Assembly (NCBI RefSeq): GCF_916619195.1
Contig: NZ_CAKAKL010000002.1
Span: 434,001-498,000 of the forward strand
Length of the DNA stretch: 64,000 bases
Direction: 5' to 3'
Origin: Inquilinus sp. Marseille-Q2685
GTDB lineage: Bacteria; Pseudomonadota; Alphaproteobacteria; DSM-16000; Inquilinaceae
Part shown: piece by piece, positions 52,165 to 60,528 of the stretch
Position numbering within the stretch: the first letter of the stretch is position 1
How the letters are laid out: every line of letters starts with the position of its first letter
Notes under the pieces: generated by a model
Database searches by the model: none
Seen by the model: the letters and a program-made list of their open reading frames with translations, nothing else
What the model was told of the DNA's origin: nothing
Made by a program: the position numbers and the translations under genes

Positions 52165-52755
52165 TCAATCCAGGACCTTCGCCGCGGCCAGGGCTGCGGC
52201 CGTCAGCTCCTCGCGGGACGCGCCGTCGCGGGCCTGCAGCGACAGGCCCTGCATCACCGTGCCGAAGAAGGTGGCGAGGCCGTCGATGTCGGTCCCGGCC
52301 GGCAGGTCGCCGTCCTCGACGCCGCGCCGCAGCCGCCGGCGGATCCGCTCGATGGTCTCGCGCCGCAGCCCGGCGAGATGGAGGCGCAGCCCATCGTTCT
52401 CCGGCAGGCCGTTGACCAGGCCCAGGATCAGCATGCAGCCGCGGGCCCCGGGCGAGGCCAGGGCGATGCCGGCGCTCGCCGTCAGCATGCCGAGGATCGA
52501 CTCGCGCGCGGTCGCGCCCGTCTCCAGCGCCTGCATGCTGCCGGCGCCGTCGGTCGCCAGGTACTGGTCGAGCGCCTCCCGGAACAACGCCTCCTTCGAG
52601 CCGAAGGCGGCGTAGAAGCTGGGCGGGTTGATGCCCATCGCCGCGGTCAGGTCGACCAGCTGCGCTCCCTCGTAGCCCTTGGCCCAGAACACCTCGATCG
52701 CCCGCCGCAACGCCGCGTCGCGGTCGAAGCTGCGCGGCCGGCCCCGCGTCGCCAT
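52165..52755 (-). CDS. TetR-family transcriptional repressor
   Basis: 196 aa. TetR N-terminal HTH (about 10-55): FDRDAALRRAIEVFWAKGYE, and helix 3 with GINPPSFYAAFGSKEALFREAL. The ligand-binding C-terminal domain is helical and diverged (TetR_C-like; QGLSLQARDGASREEL). Gene and neighbour (SnoaL-like protein at 52858) are divergent with a 102-bp gap that contains two copies of a 26-bp repeat, the likely operator, overlapping both promoters. The repressor therefore probably controls itself and the SnoaL-like gene. Ligand unknown. Confidence 0.91.
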   Translation of the reverse strand: MATRGRPRSFDRDAALRRAIEVFWAKGYEGAQLVDLTAAMGINPPSFYAAFGSKEALFREALDQYLATDGAGSMQALETGATARESILGMLTASAGIALASPGARGCMLILGLVNGLPENDGLRLHLAGLRRETIERIRRRLRRGVEDGDLPAGTDIDGLATFFGTVMQGLSLQARDGASREELTAAALAAAKVLD

Positions 52756-52764
52756 CGCTGCTCC

Positions 52765-52846
52765 TTTCTGTAGCTGAACTTACATAATTCCCTTGACCAC
52801 CGCCGCGCAAGCCGACAGCATTTCTGTAGCTTAAATTATAGAATTC
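52765..52846. promoter_or_regulatory. Two 26-bp direct repeats, TetR operator candidates
   Basis: Copy 1 at 52765-52790 and copy 2 at 52821-52846 match at 22 of 26 bases, 56 bp apart start to start. The core is TGTAGCT-(G/T)-AA-(C/A)-TTA. Each core is an imperfect palindrome. The pair lies in the gap between tetR (start 52755) and the SnoaL gene (start 52858); copy 1 is close to the tetR start and copy 2 is 11 bp from the SnoaL ATG. This is the expected layout for a repressor that controls both genes. Confidence 0.75.
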
Positions 52847-52857
52847 GGAGATCCGCG

Positions 52858-53700
52858 ATGACGACCGGCCCCGACCTGACCGATGCCCGGCTGAAGGTGA
52901 TCGACGCCTATTTCCGCCGGGCGGACGACCGCGACCCGGCCTGGCTCGACCTGTTTACCGAGGATGTGGAGCTGTTCTTCCCGAAATTCGGCCTGGCCCG
53001 CGGCAAGGCGGCGGTGGCCGAATTCGCCGCCCGGCTGGCGGCCGAGCTGGAGAGCCTGCAGCACGACATCCCCGGGCTGCGCAAAATCGTCGCCGGCGAC
53101 ACCGTCGTGGTCGAAGGCAAGGAAGGCGGCGTCACCCGCGCCGGGCTGCGCTGGCCGGACGGGGTGGTGTCGCAGGGCCGGTTCTGCGACGTGTTCGACT
53201 TCGACGGCACGCTGATCCGCAGCGTCCACATCTATGTCGACCCGGACTTCACCAGCGCCGACCGCGACCGCATCCGCATCCTGCGCGGCGATGCGGCGGC
53301 CGGCGGCACGGCCCGGGGGGCGCTCGAGCGCTACATCGCGGCGATGCGCTCGGACGCGTCGCCGGAGGCGGTGGCCTCGCTGTTCACCGAGGACGCCGAC
53401 TGGGATATCCCCGGCGCGGTCGACCGCGTGCCCTGGATCGGGCGCCGCAGCGGCCGGGCGGGCGTCGCCGATTTCGTCCGCGCCCTGTGGGAGGGGATCG
53501 AGCCGATCCGCTTCGACGTCACCGCCATCGCCGCCGAGGGCGACCGCGCCTTCGCCGCCGGCGCGCTGGAATCGCGGGCGAAGCGCACCGGGCGGATCAT
53601 GCGCAGCGACTTCACCATCGACGTCGCCGTGCGCGATGGTCTGATCTCCCGCTTCCGGCTGCTCGAGGACAGCTTCGCGGTGGCCGAGGCCGTTGCCTGA
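52858..53700 (+). CDS. Protein with two SnoaL/NTF2-like domains
   Basis: 280 aa. Two SnoaL-like NTF2 folds in tandem: domain 1 at about 10-125 (IDAYFRRADDRDPAWLDLFT, QGRFCDVFDFDGTL) and domain 2 at about 155-275 (YIAAMRSDASPEAVASLFTE, FTIDVAVRDGLISRFRLLED). SnoaL-like proteins bind small ligands and include cyclases, isomerases and ketosteroid-like enzymes; no catalytic set could be identified here. Shine-Dalgarno GGAG precedes ATG. It is divergent from the TetR gene with two operator copies between, so it is probably the repressor's main target. It abuts the M20 gene, with stop codons meeting in TGATCA. Confidence 0.82.
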   Translation: MTTGPDLTDARLKVIDAYFRRADDRDPAWLDLFTEDVELFFPKFGLARGKAAVAEFAARLAAELESLQHDIPGLRKIVAGDTVVVEGKEGGVTRAGLRWPDGVVSQGRFCDVFDFDGTLIRSVHIYVDPDFTSADRDRIRILRGDAAAGGTARGALERYIAAMRSDASPEAVASLFTEDADWDIPGAVDRVPWIGRRSGRAGVADFVRALWEGIEPIRFDVTAIAAEGDRAFAAGALESRAKRTGRIMRSDFTIDVAVRDGLISRFRLLEDSFAVAEAVA

Positions 53701-54888
53701 TCAGGACAACAATTCGACCGCGCTGCGGACCAGGGCGGCGGCGCCCAGGCCGATGCAGCGCTCGTCGGGCTGGTAGTCGGAGTTGTGCAGGTGGTCGTTG
53801 CGTTCCGGCTGGCCGGCGCCGACCCGCAGATGGAAGGACGGCACGCGCTCGGAGAAGAAGGCGAAATCCTCGGCGCCGAAGCCGGGCGCGGTCTCGTGCA
53901 CCACGTCGCCGAACTGCGCCCGCACCGCGGCGACCGACGCCTCCAGCACGCGGTTGTCGTTCATCAGCGGCGGCACGCCCAGCTGGTAGTCGAGGTCGCA
54001 GGTCACGCCCTGGGTCAGCTCGATGCCCTGGACGATCCGGCGGATCGCCGCCTCCGCCGCCGTCCGCGCCTCGGGCGACCGGGCGCGCACCGTGCCGCGC
54101 AGGGTGCAGCTGTCGGGGATGATGTTGTGGGTGGCGCCGCCGGCGATGCTGCCGACCGTCACCACGGCGCCCTGGGCCGGGTCGATGGTGCGCGACACCA
54201 CGGTCTGCAGCTGGGTCACCAGATAGGCCGCGGCGACGATCGGGTCGGCCGCGTCCTGCGGCCGTGCCGCATGGCCGGACCGGCCGCGCACGGTGATGTC
54301 GAAGGTGTCGGCCGAGGCGGTGCTGGCGCCGCGGAGGTAGCCGAACTGGCCGACCGGCATGGTCGGGCTGTTGTGGAAGGCCAGTGCCATGTCGGCGCCG
54401 TCCGCCGCGCCGTCCACGATCATCGCGGCAGCACCGCTCTCCGGCGTTTCCTCGGCCGGCTGGAACACCAAGCGCACCGACCCGCGCAGCCGCGGCGCCA
54501 GGTCCTTCAACACGGCGCCGACGCCGATCAGCGTCGCGGTGTGGATGTCGTGGCCGCAGGCGTGCATCTTGCCCGGCACGGTGCTGGCGAAGGGCAGGCC
54601 GGTCATCTCCTGGATCGGCAGCGCGTCCATGTCGGCGCGGATCAGCAGGCACGGGCCGGGGGCGCCGCCCTCGATCTCGGCGACGATGCCGGTGCGGCCG
54701 ATCCCGGTGCGGTAGGGGATGCCGAGCCTGTCGAGCTCCGCCGCCACCACACCGGCGGTGCGCTGCCCCTCGAAGCCGATCTCGGGATGGGCATGGATGT
54801 CGCGCCGCACCTCGACCAGCCCGGGGGCGATGGCTTCGACCGCCGCATCGATCGAGGCGCCGATGTCGTTGATGCCGCGCGTGTCCAT
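53701..54888 (-). CDS. M20-family amidohydrolase (hippurate/IAA-amino-acid hydrolase type)
   Basis: 395 aa. Zinc-dependent cleavage of N-acyl amino acids. The catalytic motif is HACGHDIHTATLIG near 100-113, with the Cys and His of the dinuclear site, the FQPAEETPESGAAAMI motif follows, and a dimerisation domain is in the middle (about 180-290, VRGRSGHAARPQDAADPI). ATG at 54888 begins MDTRGINDIGAS; the longer frame upstream is not family-like. Sequence places it with the bacterial HipO/AmhX-type hydrolases; the substrate is not predictable. Convergent with the SnoaL-like gene, with no intergenic base. Confidence 0.92.
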   Translation of the reverse strand: MDTRGINDIGASIDAAVEAIAPGLVEVRRDIHAHPEIGFEGQRTAGVVAAELDRLGIPYRTGIGRTGIVAEIEGGAPGPCLLIRADMDALPIQEMTGLPFASTVPGKMHACGHDIHTATLIGVGAVLKDLAPRLRGSVRLVFQPAEETPESGAAAMIVDGAADGADMALAFHNSPTMPVGQFGYLRGASTASADTFDITVRGRSGHAARPQDAADPIVAAAYLVTQLQTVVSRTIDPAQGAVVTVGSIAGGATHNIIPDSCTLRGTVRARSPEARTAAEAAIRRIVQGIELTQGVTCDLDYQLGVPPLMNDNRVLEASVAAVRAQFGDVVHETAPGFGAEDFAFFSERVPSFHLRVGAGQPERNDHLHNSDYQPDERCIGLGAAALVRSAVELLS

Positions 54889-55091
54889 GGACCGGTGAGC
54901 TCCCCTTGGGCCGAAAAGATGGCGTCGTGCCGAGGGCGGCATGGCCGGCCGGCTGACGAGCATCGAGTCATTGCACCCGAAGGGACAGGCGTCCACCCCC
55001 GCAATTCGCAGCCCAGGCAGCGCCTTTACATCCGGCGGGGCGGACCCCAGCTTGGCCGGGATGGGGCGCGACGGGCAGAACGGAGCAAGCG

Positions 55092-56015
55092 ATGCGTATG
55101 TTGGTTGTCGGCGCCGGCGCGCCGGGCGGGTATTTCGGCGGCCGGCTGGCCCGGGCCGGCCGCGACGTGCCCTTCCTGGTGCGGCCCGCCCGCGCCGCCG
55201 CGCCGCGGGCCGACGGCCTGCGCATCGTCAGCCCGCATGGCGACGTCGCCCGGGCGCCGCGGCTGGTCACCGCCGATGCGGTCGACGGCCCCTATGACGT
55301 CGTGCTGCTGGCGGTGAAGGCCTATGGCCTGGCCGGGGCGATGGCCGACTTCGCCCCCGCGGTGGGGCCGGAGACCATGATCCTGCCGCTCCTGAACGGC
55401 ATGCGGCACATGGATCTGCTGTCGGCCCGCTTCGGCTCTGCTTCGGTGCTCGGCGGCGTCTGCAAGATCGCCGGCACGGTCGACGCGGAGGGCCGGATCG
55501 TGCAGCTCGCCGGCTTCCACGAGCTCGCCTATGGCGAGCGTGACGGCACGCTCTCGGCCCGCACCGACCGGCTCGACTCGGTGCTGCGCGGCGCCGGCTT
55601 CGACGCCCGCCTGACGACCGGGATCGAGCGCGAGATGTGGGAGAAATGGGTGATGCTGGCGGCGCTGGGCGGCATCACCTGCCTGATGCGCGGCAGCACC
55701 GGCGAGGTGGTGGCCGCGCCCGGCGGGGCCGATTTCGCCGGCCGCTTCCTCGACGAGGTGGTCGCGGTGGTCAGCGCGGTCGGGACCCCGCCCGGCAGCG
55801 CCTTCCTGGCCAGCACCCGGGCCTTCCTGACCGAGCCGGGCGCCGGCCGCACCTCGTCGATGTACCGCGACCTGCAGCAGGGCGGGCCGGTCGAGGCCGA
55901 CCAGATCATCGGCGACCTGCTGGCCCGCGGCCAGGCTGCGGGGATCGACACGCCGCTCCTGGCCCTGGCCGCCACCCATCTCGCCGTCTATCAGCAGCGC
56001 CTAGCCGGGGGCTAG
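55092..56015 (+). CDS. 2-dehydropantoate 2-reductase-family (PanE-like) protein
   Basis: 307 aa. The N-terminal NADPH Rossmann motif reads GAGAPGGYFGGRLA at about 8-21, with Pro where most family members have Ile (GAGAIGG). The helical C-terminal domain carries the catalytic-region EMWEKWVMLAALGGITCL and SSMYRDLQQGGPVEAD, where the Lys/Asn/Ser/Asp set of PanE is expected. Full-length family size. PanE makes pantoate for coenzyme A, but many PanE-like proteins act on other 2-oxo acids, so the symbol is left open. Start ATG at 55092. Convergent with the LuxR gene through CTAG. Confidence 0.86.
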   Translation: MRMLVVGAGAPGGYFGGRLARAGRDVPFLVRPARAAAPRADGLRIVSPHGDVARAPRLVTADAVDGPYDVVLLAVKAYGLAGAMADFAPAVGPETMILPLLNGMRHMDLLSARFGSASVLGGVCKIAGTVDAEGRIVQLAGFHELAYGERDGTLSARTDRLDSVLRGAGFDARLTTGIEREMWEKWVMLAALGGITCLMRGSTGEVVAAPGGADFAGRFLDEVVAVVSAVGTPPGSAFLASTRAFLTEPGAGRTSSMYRDLQQGGPVEADQIIGDLLARGQAAGIDTPLLALAATHLAVYQQRLAGG

Positions 56016-57181
56016 CGCCCCTTCCGCGCGGGCGTGTCCGCCTTCGTCGCCGGCGGGATCAGCCGCGTGACCAGGGCCACCAGCTCCCCGCGCCGGGACA
56101 CACCCATCTTGGCGAAGATGTGCTGGCGGTGCGTCCGCGTGGTCGCCTGGCTCACGCCCAGCGCCTCTGCCGCCTCGGCCACGCTGTCGCCGGTGACCAG
56201 GCGATGCAGCTGCCGCGTCTCCGCCGGGGTCAGGTCGTAGATCCGGGCCACGGTGTCGAGGTCCAGCCGCAGCGGCGTGCCCGCGGCGGCGATAAAGACG
56301 GCGGCGGCGGCCTGCGGCACCAGGCGGGTGCGCAGCTGGCCGCGCGCCAGGGGCAGGACATGGGCGGTGGCCGGGACCAGGTCCTCGCCCACCAGGGGGA
56401 CGCCGATGCCAATCGCGCCGATCCGGCTCTCATCGGCCTGGGCGACGGCGATCGCCTGCTGCAGCTCTCGGTTGGAGTCCGGGTTCAGCGCGGTCAGCCG
56501 GCCGCGGACCGAGATCACGGGGGTGCCCGCCTCGAGCATGGCGCGGGCCATGTCGTTGGCGTGCAGGATCCGGCCTTCGGCGCCGACCACGACGATGCCG
56601 GCGGCCACGCTGTCGAGCGTCGCGTGCAGCGCCTGCCGTTCCAGGTTCTTCATCTCGATCACGTCGCCGATCGTGACCGATCGTCGGATATGCGGCGCCA
56701 GCAGCCGCAGCAGGCCGAGATCCTGGTCGGTCACCGGGCCGTGATCCTGGTGGCGGTACAGGGCCAGGTCGGCGACCCGGTCCGCCTCGCGGATCAGCAT
56801 CAGATGCATCGAATCGACGATGCCGCGCGGGATCATGAGATCCTGGGCCCAGCTCGATTCGCCGTAGGTCTCTGGCGCCTCGCGCATGGACGAGCCGGGC
56901 CGGTCCAGGTCACGCGTCCAATAGTCGGGCAGGCTCTGCCAGACCTGGGCGCTCTCGGCGGCGAAGCTCGGCAGGCAAGCCAGGATCTGGTCGTCGAAGT
57001 TCCAGCTCTTGACCAGCCGCAGCGCCGGCGGCTCGAAGGTGCTGACGACGATCGACCCGGCCCAGCAGCGCGTGGCGTCGCAGATCGCGCCGATCGTCTC
57101 CGGCCACAGCGCCGAATCGATGGCGCAGTCGTAGATCTGTCCGATCAGGTCGGAAAACCGCTCCACGTCGCGGGATTGCAT
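56012..57181 (-). CDS. LuxR-family HTH regulator with PAS-like sensory region
   Basis: 389 aa. The C-terminal LuxR/FixJ HTH (about 325-380) reads LTPAETRQLHRLVTGDSVAE and SQATTRTHRQHIFAKMGVSR. The preceding 320 residues form a sensor region without a receiver: a first domain with DLALYRHQDHGPVT and a PAS-like segment HATLDSVAAGIVVVGAEGRI. ATG at 57181 is preferred over an upstream frame. It belongs to the large group of standalone LuxR-type regulators; the ligand is unknown. It lies convergent with the PanE-like gene, and codirectional with the SDR gene, 96 bp upstream. Confidence 0.87.
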   Translation of the reverse strand: MQSRDVERFSDLIGQIYDCAIDSALWPETIGAICDATRCWAGSIVVSTFEPPALRLVKSWNFDDQILACLPSFAAESAQVWQSLPDYWTRDLDRPGSSMREAPETYGESSWAQDLMIPRGIVDSMHLMLIREADRVADLALYRHQDHGPVTDQDLGLLRLLAPHIRRSVTIGDVIEMKNLERQALHATLDSVAAGIVVVGAEGRILHANDMARAMLEAGTPVISVRGRLTALNPDSNRELQQAIAVAQADESRIGAIGIGVPLVGEDLVPATAHVLPLARGQLRTRLVPQAAAAVFIAAAGTPLRLDLDTVARIYDLTPAETRQLHRLVTGDSVAEAAEALGVSQATTRTHRQHIFAKMGVSRRGELVALVTRLIPPATKADTPARKGR

Positions 57182-57277
57182 GGACCAGCCGCCCCTATCG
57201 CCTGTCCAGGTCCGAAATCCTATCAGCACTACCCCGCGACGCCAATGCCCGGGCGGGCGGTGCCCGCCCGGCTTCGG

Positions 57278-58099
57278 TCAGCGGCCCACCGCCAGCGCGG
57301 CGACATCCTGCCACTGCTCCCAGCCGGCAAGCCGCTTCTGGTATTCGGCCCGCGTCATCTCCAGGTTGTTCGGGCCGAAGAACACCCGCAGCGGCGGCTC
57401 GGCGGCGTCGACCACGCGCAGGATGGCTGCGCCGCTCGCGCCCGGATCGGCGAATTCGGCGTCGCGCCACCGCGCCAGCCGCCCGGCGCGGATCTCGTCA
57501 TAGGCGGCGATCGGCTCGGCATGCACCATCGACCCGCCCTTCCATTCGGTGGCGTAGCCGCCGGGCTCGACCAGCGTGACCTTGACGCCGGTGCCGGCCA
57601 GCTCGCCCTGCAGCGCCTGGCTCAGCCCCTCCAGCGCCCATTTCGAGGCATGGTACAGGCCCAGCATCGGGAAGGCGTTGACGCCGCCGACCGAGGACAC
57701 CTGGATGATGTGGCCCGACCCCTGGGCCCGCAGGATCGGCAGCGCCGCCTGGGTCACCCACAGCGCGCCGAACAGGTTGGTCTCGATCTGCGCCCGGGCC
57801 TGCGCCTCGCTGACCTCCTCGACCGCGCCGAGCAGGCCGTAGCCGGCGTTGTTGACCACCACGTCCAGCCGGCCGAACCGCTCCTGCGCCGTGGCCACCG
57901 CCGCGAACACCGCGGCGCGGTCGGTCACGTCCAGCCGGATCGGCGCCACCTGGGCGCCGTATTCGTGCACCAGGCCGCAGAGGCTGGAGATGTCGCGGGC
58001 CGTCGCCGCGATCTGGTCGCCGCGCGCCAGCGCCGCCTCCGCCCAGGCCCGGCCGAGCCCCTTCGACGTGCCGGTGATGAACCAGACCTTGCCTGCCAT
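57278..58099 (-). CDS. Classical SDR oxidoreductase
   Basis: 273 aa. Cofactor motif TGTSKGLG at about 8-15; NNAGYGLLG at about 82-90; catalytic Ser in VSSVGGVNAFPML and the YHASK (Tyr-x3-Lys) at about 150-154; PGGYATEW after it. This is the SDR family with keto/hydroxyl substrates. ATG at 58099 is preceded by GAGGAC. It is divergent from a TetR gene, with two perfect operator palindromes in the gap, so it is most likely a target of that repressor. Cytosolic; substrate unknown. Confidence 0.91.
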   Translation of the reverse strand: MAGKVWFITGTSKGLGRAWAEAALARGDQIAATARDISSLCGLVHEYGAQVAPIRLDVTDRAAVFAAVATAQERFGRLDVVVNNAGYGLLGAVEEVSEAQARAQIETNLFGALWVTQAALPILRAQGSGHIIQVSSVGGVNAFPMLGLYHASKWALEGLSQALQGELAGTGVKVTLVEPGGYATEWKGGSMVHAEPIAAYDEIRAGRLARWRDAEFADPGASGAAILRVVDAAEPPLRVFFGPNNLEMTRAEYQKRLAGWEQWQDVAALAVGR

Positions 58100-58118
58100 A
58101 GTGTCCTCGTCGGGATTG

Positions 58119-58169
58119 AAGCGGAGGATCCTCCGTTTTCCTGATCTAAGCGGAGGATCCTCCGTTTTC
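58119..58169. promoter_or_regulatory. Two identical 22-bp repeats, each with a 14-bp perfect palindrome: TetR operators
   Basis: Both copies (58119-58140 and 58148-58169) are identical over 22 bases and contain CGGAGGATCCTCCG, a perfect 14-bp palindrome, at 58122-58135 and 58151-58164. Centres are 29 bp apart, close to three helical turns. They lie between the divergent SDR (58099) and TetR (58184) starts, the standard arrangement for a TetR dimer pair that represses both genes. Confidence 0.88.
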
Positions 58170-58183
58170 AACCAGCGCCGTGA

Positions 58184-58810
58184 ATGGTGCATGATGGCGG
58201 CGGCTGGATGGAGACGAGCGTGACGGCGGCGGACGGGCAGGAGACGGGTGGCGGGCGCGCCGATGCCCGGCGCAACCGCGAGCGGCTGCTGGCTGCGGCG
58301 GCGGAGCTGTTCGGCGCGGTCGAGGGCGAGGTCACGCTGTCGGCGGTGGCGGCCCGGGCCGGGGTCGGCATCGGCACGCTCTACCGCCACTTCCCGACCC
58401 GCGAGGCGCTGGTGGAAGCCGTGTACCGCAACGAGGTCGACCGGCTGTGCGAGGCCGCCGAGACGCTGCTGCGCCGGCTGCCGCCGGAGGAGGCGCTGGT
58501 CGACTGGATGGACCGCTATGCCGCGATGGTCGCGGCCAAGCGCGGCATGGCCGAGGTGCTGACCCGGGCGCGGGAGTCCGATTCTGAAGGCATGGCCCGG
58601 ACCAAGGCGCGGATCCGGCAGGCGATGGCGCTGCTGCTCGACGCCGCCGCCAAGGCCGGGGCAATCCGGGGCGATGCCGACCCCGACGACGTGCTGCTGG
58701 CGGCGGCGGCCGGCATCTGGTCGATCGCGGGCCAGCCCGACTGGCGCCAGCGTGCCGGTCGATTGCTGCGGCTGGTGCTCGACGGCCTGCGCTACCGGCC
58801 GGGCGGCTGA
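58184..58810 (+). CDS. TetR-family transcriptional repressor (SDR-linked)
   Basis: 208 aa from ATG 58184 (a second ATG at 58208 would give 200 aa). The HTH is at about 32-75: RERLLAAAAELFGAVEGEVT, then VAARAGVGIGTLYRHFPTREALVEA. The C-terminal domain is TetR_C-like (SBP-type). The protein is divergent from the SDR gene and has two exact palindromic operators upstream, so it probably represses itself and the SDR. Start 58184 overlaps no operator; the second copy ends 14 bp before it. Confidence 0.91.
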   Translation: MVHDGGGWMETSVTAADGQETGGGRADARRNRERLLAAAAELFGAVEGEVTLSAVAARAGVGIGTLYRHFPTREALVEAVYRNEVDRLCEAAETLLRRLPPEEALVDWMDRYAAMVAAKRGMAEVLTRARESDSEGMARTKARIRQAMALLLDAAAKAGAIRGDADPDDVLLAAAAGIWSIAGQPDWRQRAGRLLRLVLDGLRYRPGG

Positions 58811-58897
58811 AGCGGAGTGACGCGAGGCCGGGTCATTGTTCCGGGCTTGCGTTCAAGTTAGAGCTGGGCGCCGGTCGGGTTGGTCGAAGGCGTCGCA

Positions 58898-59629
58898 ATG
58901 GGATGGGAAGCGCTCGGGCAGTGGGGTGAAGATGTCGCCCGCATCGAACGGCTCGCCGGCGGGGTCGCCAACGACGTGTGGAGCGTGCGCGTCCGCGGGC
59001 ACCTCGCGGTCGGTCGTCTCGGCACCAGGAGCGACGCCGATCTCGCGTGGGAGACCGGGCTCCTCCAGCATCTCGACCGTGCAGGTCTGGCCGTGCCGGT
59101 GCCGATCCCGACGACGGCCGGCCGGCTGTTCGCGGACGGCCTGGTGGTGATGACATATGTGGAGGGCGGACCGCCCGAGACGGAGGCTGACTGGCGTCGC
59201 GTGGCCGACACGCTCCGCCGGCTGCATCGGTTGACGCAGGGCTGGCCGCAGCGCCCGGGCTGGCGATCGTCGACCGACCTCCTGCACGCCGATACCGGGA
59301 CGAAGATCGACCTCGGCGCGATGCCGCCGGAGGGCGTTGCCCGGTGCCGGGCGGCGTGGGCGAGACTCGTCGGACGCCGGACATGCGTCGTCCACGGCGA
59401 CCCCAATCCGCGCAACATCCGCATGACCGCGGATCGGGTCGCGCTGATCGACTGGGACGAGTCGCATGTCGACGTCCCCGACCTCGACCTGGTGCTGCCC
59501 TACAACGCCGCCGGCCTCGACGGCGACGCCCATGACATCGCCGCCCAGGCGTCGGCCGCGTGGGAGGCCGCCGTCTGCTGGGACGACGAATATTCGATCA
59601 GGCGGCTCGCCGAAGTTCGGGCGGTCTGA
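58898..59629 (+). CDS. Aminoglycoside phosphotransferase (APH)-family kinase
   Basis: 243 aa from ATG 58898 (TTG at 58880 gives six more residues). Protein-kinase-like APH fold: the Brenner motif VVHGDPNPRNIRM with catalytic Asp, and the DFG-like LIDWDESHVDVPD that follows. N-terminal lobe: LAGGVANDVWSVRVRGHLAV. The family phosphorylates aminoglycosides, homoserine, choline, fructosamines or other small substrates; resistance cannot be inferred. A TetR gene precedes by 87 bp in the same direction, and the DUF899 gene follows. The neighbouring genes give no clue to the substrate. Confidence 0.86.
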   Translation: MGWEALGQWGEDVARIERLAGGVANDVWSVRVRGHLAVGRLGTRSDADLAWETGLLQHLDRAGLAVPVPIPTTAGRLFADGLVVMTYVEGGPPETEADWRRVADTLRRLHRLTQGWPQRPGWRSSTDLLHADTGTKIDLGAMPPEGVARCRAAWARLVGRRTCVVHGDPNPRNIRMTADRVALIDWDESHVDVPDLDLVLPYNAAGLDGDAHDIAAQASAAWEAAVCWDDEYSIRRLAEVRAV

Positions 59630-59704
59630 GCAGCGGCAGCGAGGGGGGCGCATCGAATCCCGCCAGACTTGTCACTCTCACCGTTTCGATGTCCGGCGCT
59701 AGCT

Positions 59705-59734
59705 CTTTCTCCGCGACCTGCCAGGTCGAGAAAG
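59705..59734 (+). promoter_or_regulatory. Hairpin just upstream of the DUF899 ribosome-binding site
   Basis: Stem CTTTCTC (59705-59711) with GAGAAAG (59728-59734), extended by GACCT (59715-59719) with AGGTC (59723-59727), with a 3-nt bulge on one side. The right arm ends at the GGGAG ribosome-binding site of the DUF899 gene. It may be the transcript end of the APH gene or a translational control element; no T-run follows. Confidence 0.35.
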
Positions 59735-59747
59735 GGAGAACGAGACG

Positions 59748-60494
59748 ATGAAAGACGCCAAACGAAAGCACCCTGCCGCGCCCAGGATCGTCGACCGCGG
59801 CACCTTCCAGGCGGAGCTGGACGCCCTGCGGGTTCGAGAGAAGGCTCATACGAGGGAAGGCGATGCCCTTGCGGCCGCCCGCCGGCGACTGCCCATGGTC
59901 GAGGTGGACGGCGCCACGCCGCTCATCGGCGACCATGGCCCGGTGACGCTGCTGGACGCGTTCGAGGGACGCCGGATCCTCATCGCCTACTACTTCATGT
60001 GGCACGCCGGCCGCCCGGCGGCGGAGCAGTGCGAGGGCTGCTCCCTCTACACGGCGCAGGTCCGCGAGCTGTCCTTCCTGCAGTCCCGCGGCGTCACCTA
60101 CGCCACGATCTGCCAGGGCCCGTACGAAGAGAGCGCCCGGTACCGCGACTTCATGGGCTGGGAGATGCCCTGGTACGCGGCCGACCGGGGCTCGCTCGAG
60201 ACGCTCCTGGTCGGCCGCAGGGTGGGCATGATGCACATCGTCTGCTACCTGCGGCAGGGCTCCGATGTGTTCGAGACCTACTGGACGACGCAGCGCGGCG
60301 TCGAGGTGATGGGGAACAGCTACGCCCTGCTCGACCTCACGGTCTATGGGCGGCAGGAGCCGTGGGAGGACTCGCCGGCCGGCTGGCCCCGGTGGGAGGG
60401 CGAGCACTACTATCGTGTCGGCGACCGTCCCATCGTCCAATGGCCCCGCGTGAAGGCCGGGCATTCCGATGACCTGGGGACCGGCGGGCGGTGA
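59748..60494 (+). CDS. DUF899 thioredoxin-like protein
   Basis: 248 aa. DUF899 family: FQAELDALRVREKAHTREGD at the N-terminus, then the thioredoxin-like core with CEGCSLYTAQVRELSFL, where the CxxC-type Cys pair is at about 98-101, and RDFMGWEMPWYAAD. The C-terminal half continues with DVFETYWTTQRGVE and YALLDLTVYGRQE. The family is common in actinobacteria and proteobacteria; function is not established. No signal peptide; cytosolic. GGGAG precedes ATG at suitable distance. The neighbours (APH-type kinase, cupin) suggest nothing definite. Confidence 0.88.
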   Translation: MKDAKRKHPAAPRIVDRGTFQAELDALRVREKAHTREGDALAAARRRLPMVEVDGATPLIGDHGPVTLLDAFEGRRILIAYYFMWHAGRPAAEQCEGCSLYTAQVRELSFLQSRGVTYATICQGPYEESARYRDFMGWEMPWYAADRGSLETLLVGRRVGMMHIVCYLRQGSDVFETYWTTQRGVEVMGNSYALLDLTVYGRQEPWEDSPAGWPRWEGEHYYRVGDRPIVQWPRVKAGHSDDLGTGGR

Positions 60495-60528
60495 ACCGGC
60501 GGCGCCGACGCGGCGGATTCAACGACGC

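Noticed and set aside
58898-59629. Aminoglycoside resistance gene
   Set aside because: Only the generic APH-fold motifs are present, and there are no mobile-element or resistance neighbours. The family has many metabolic kinases.
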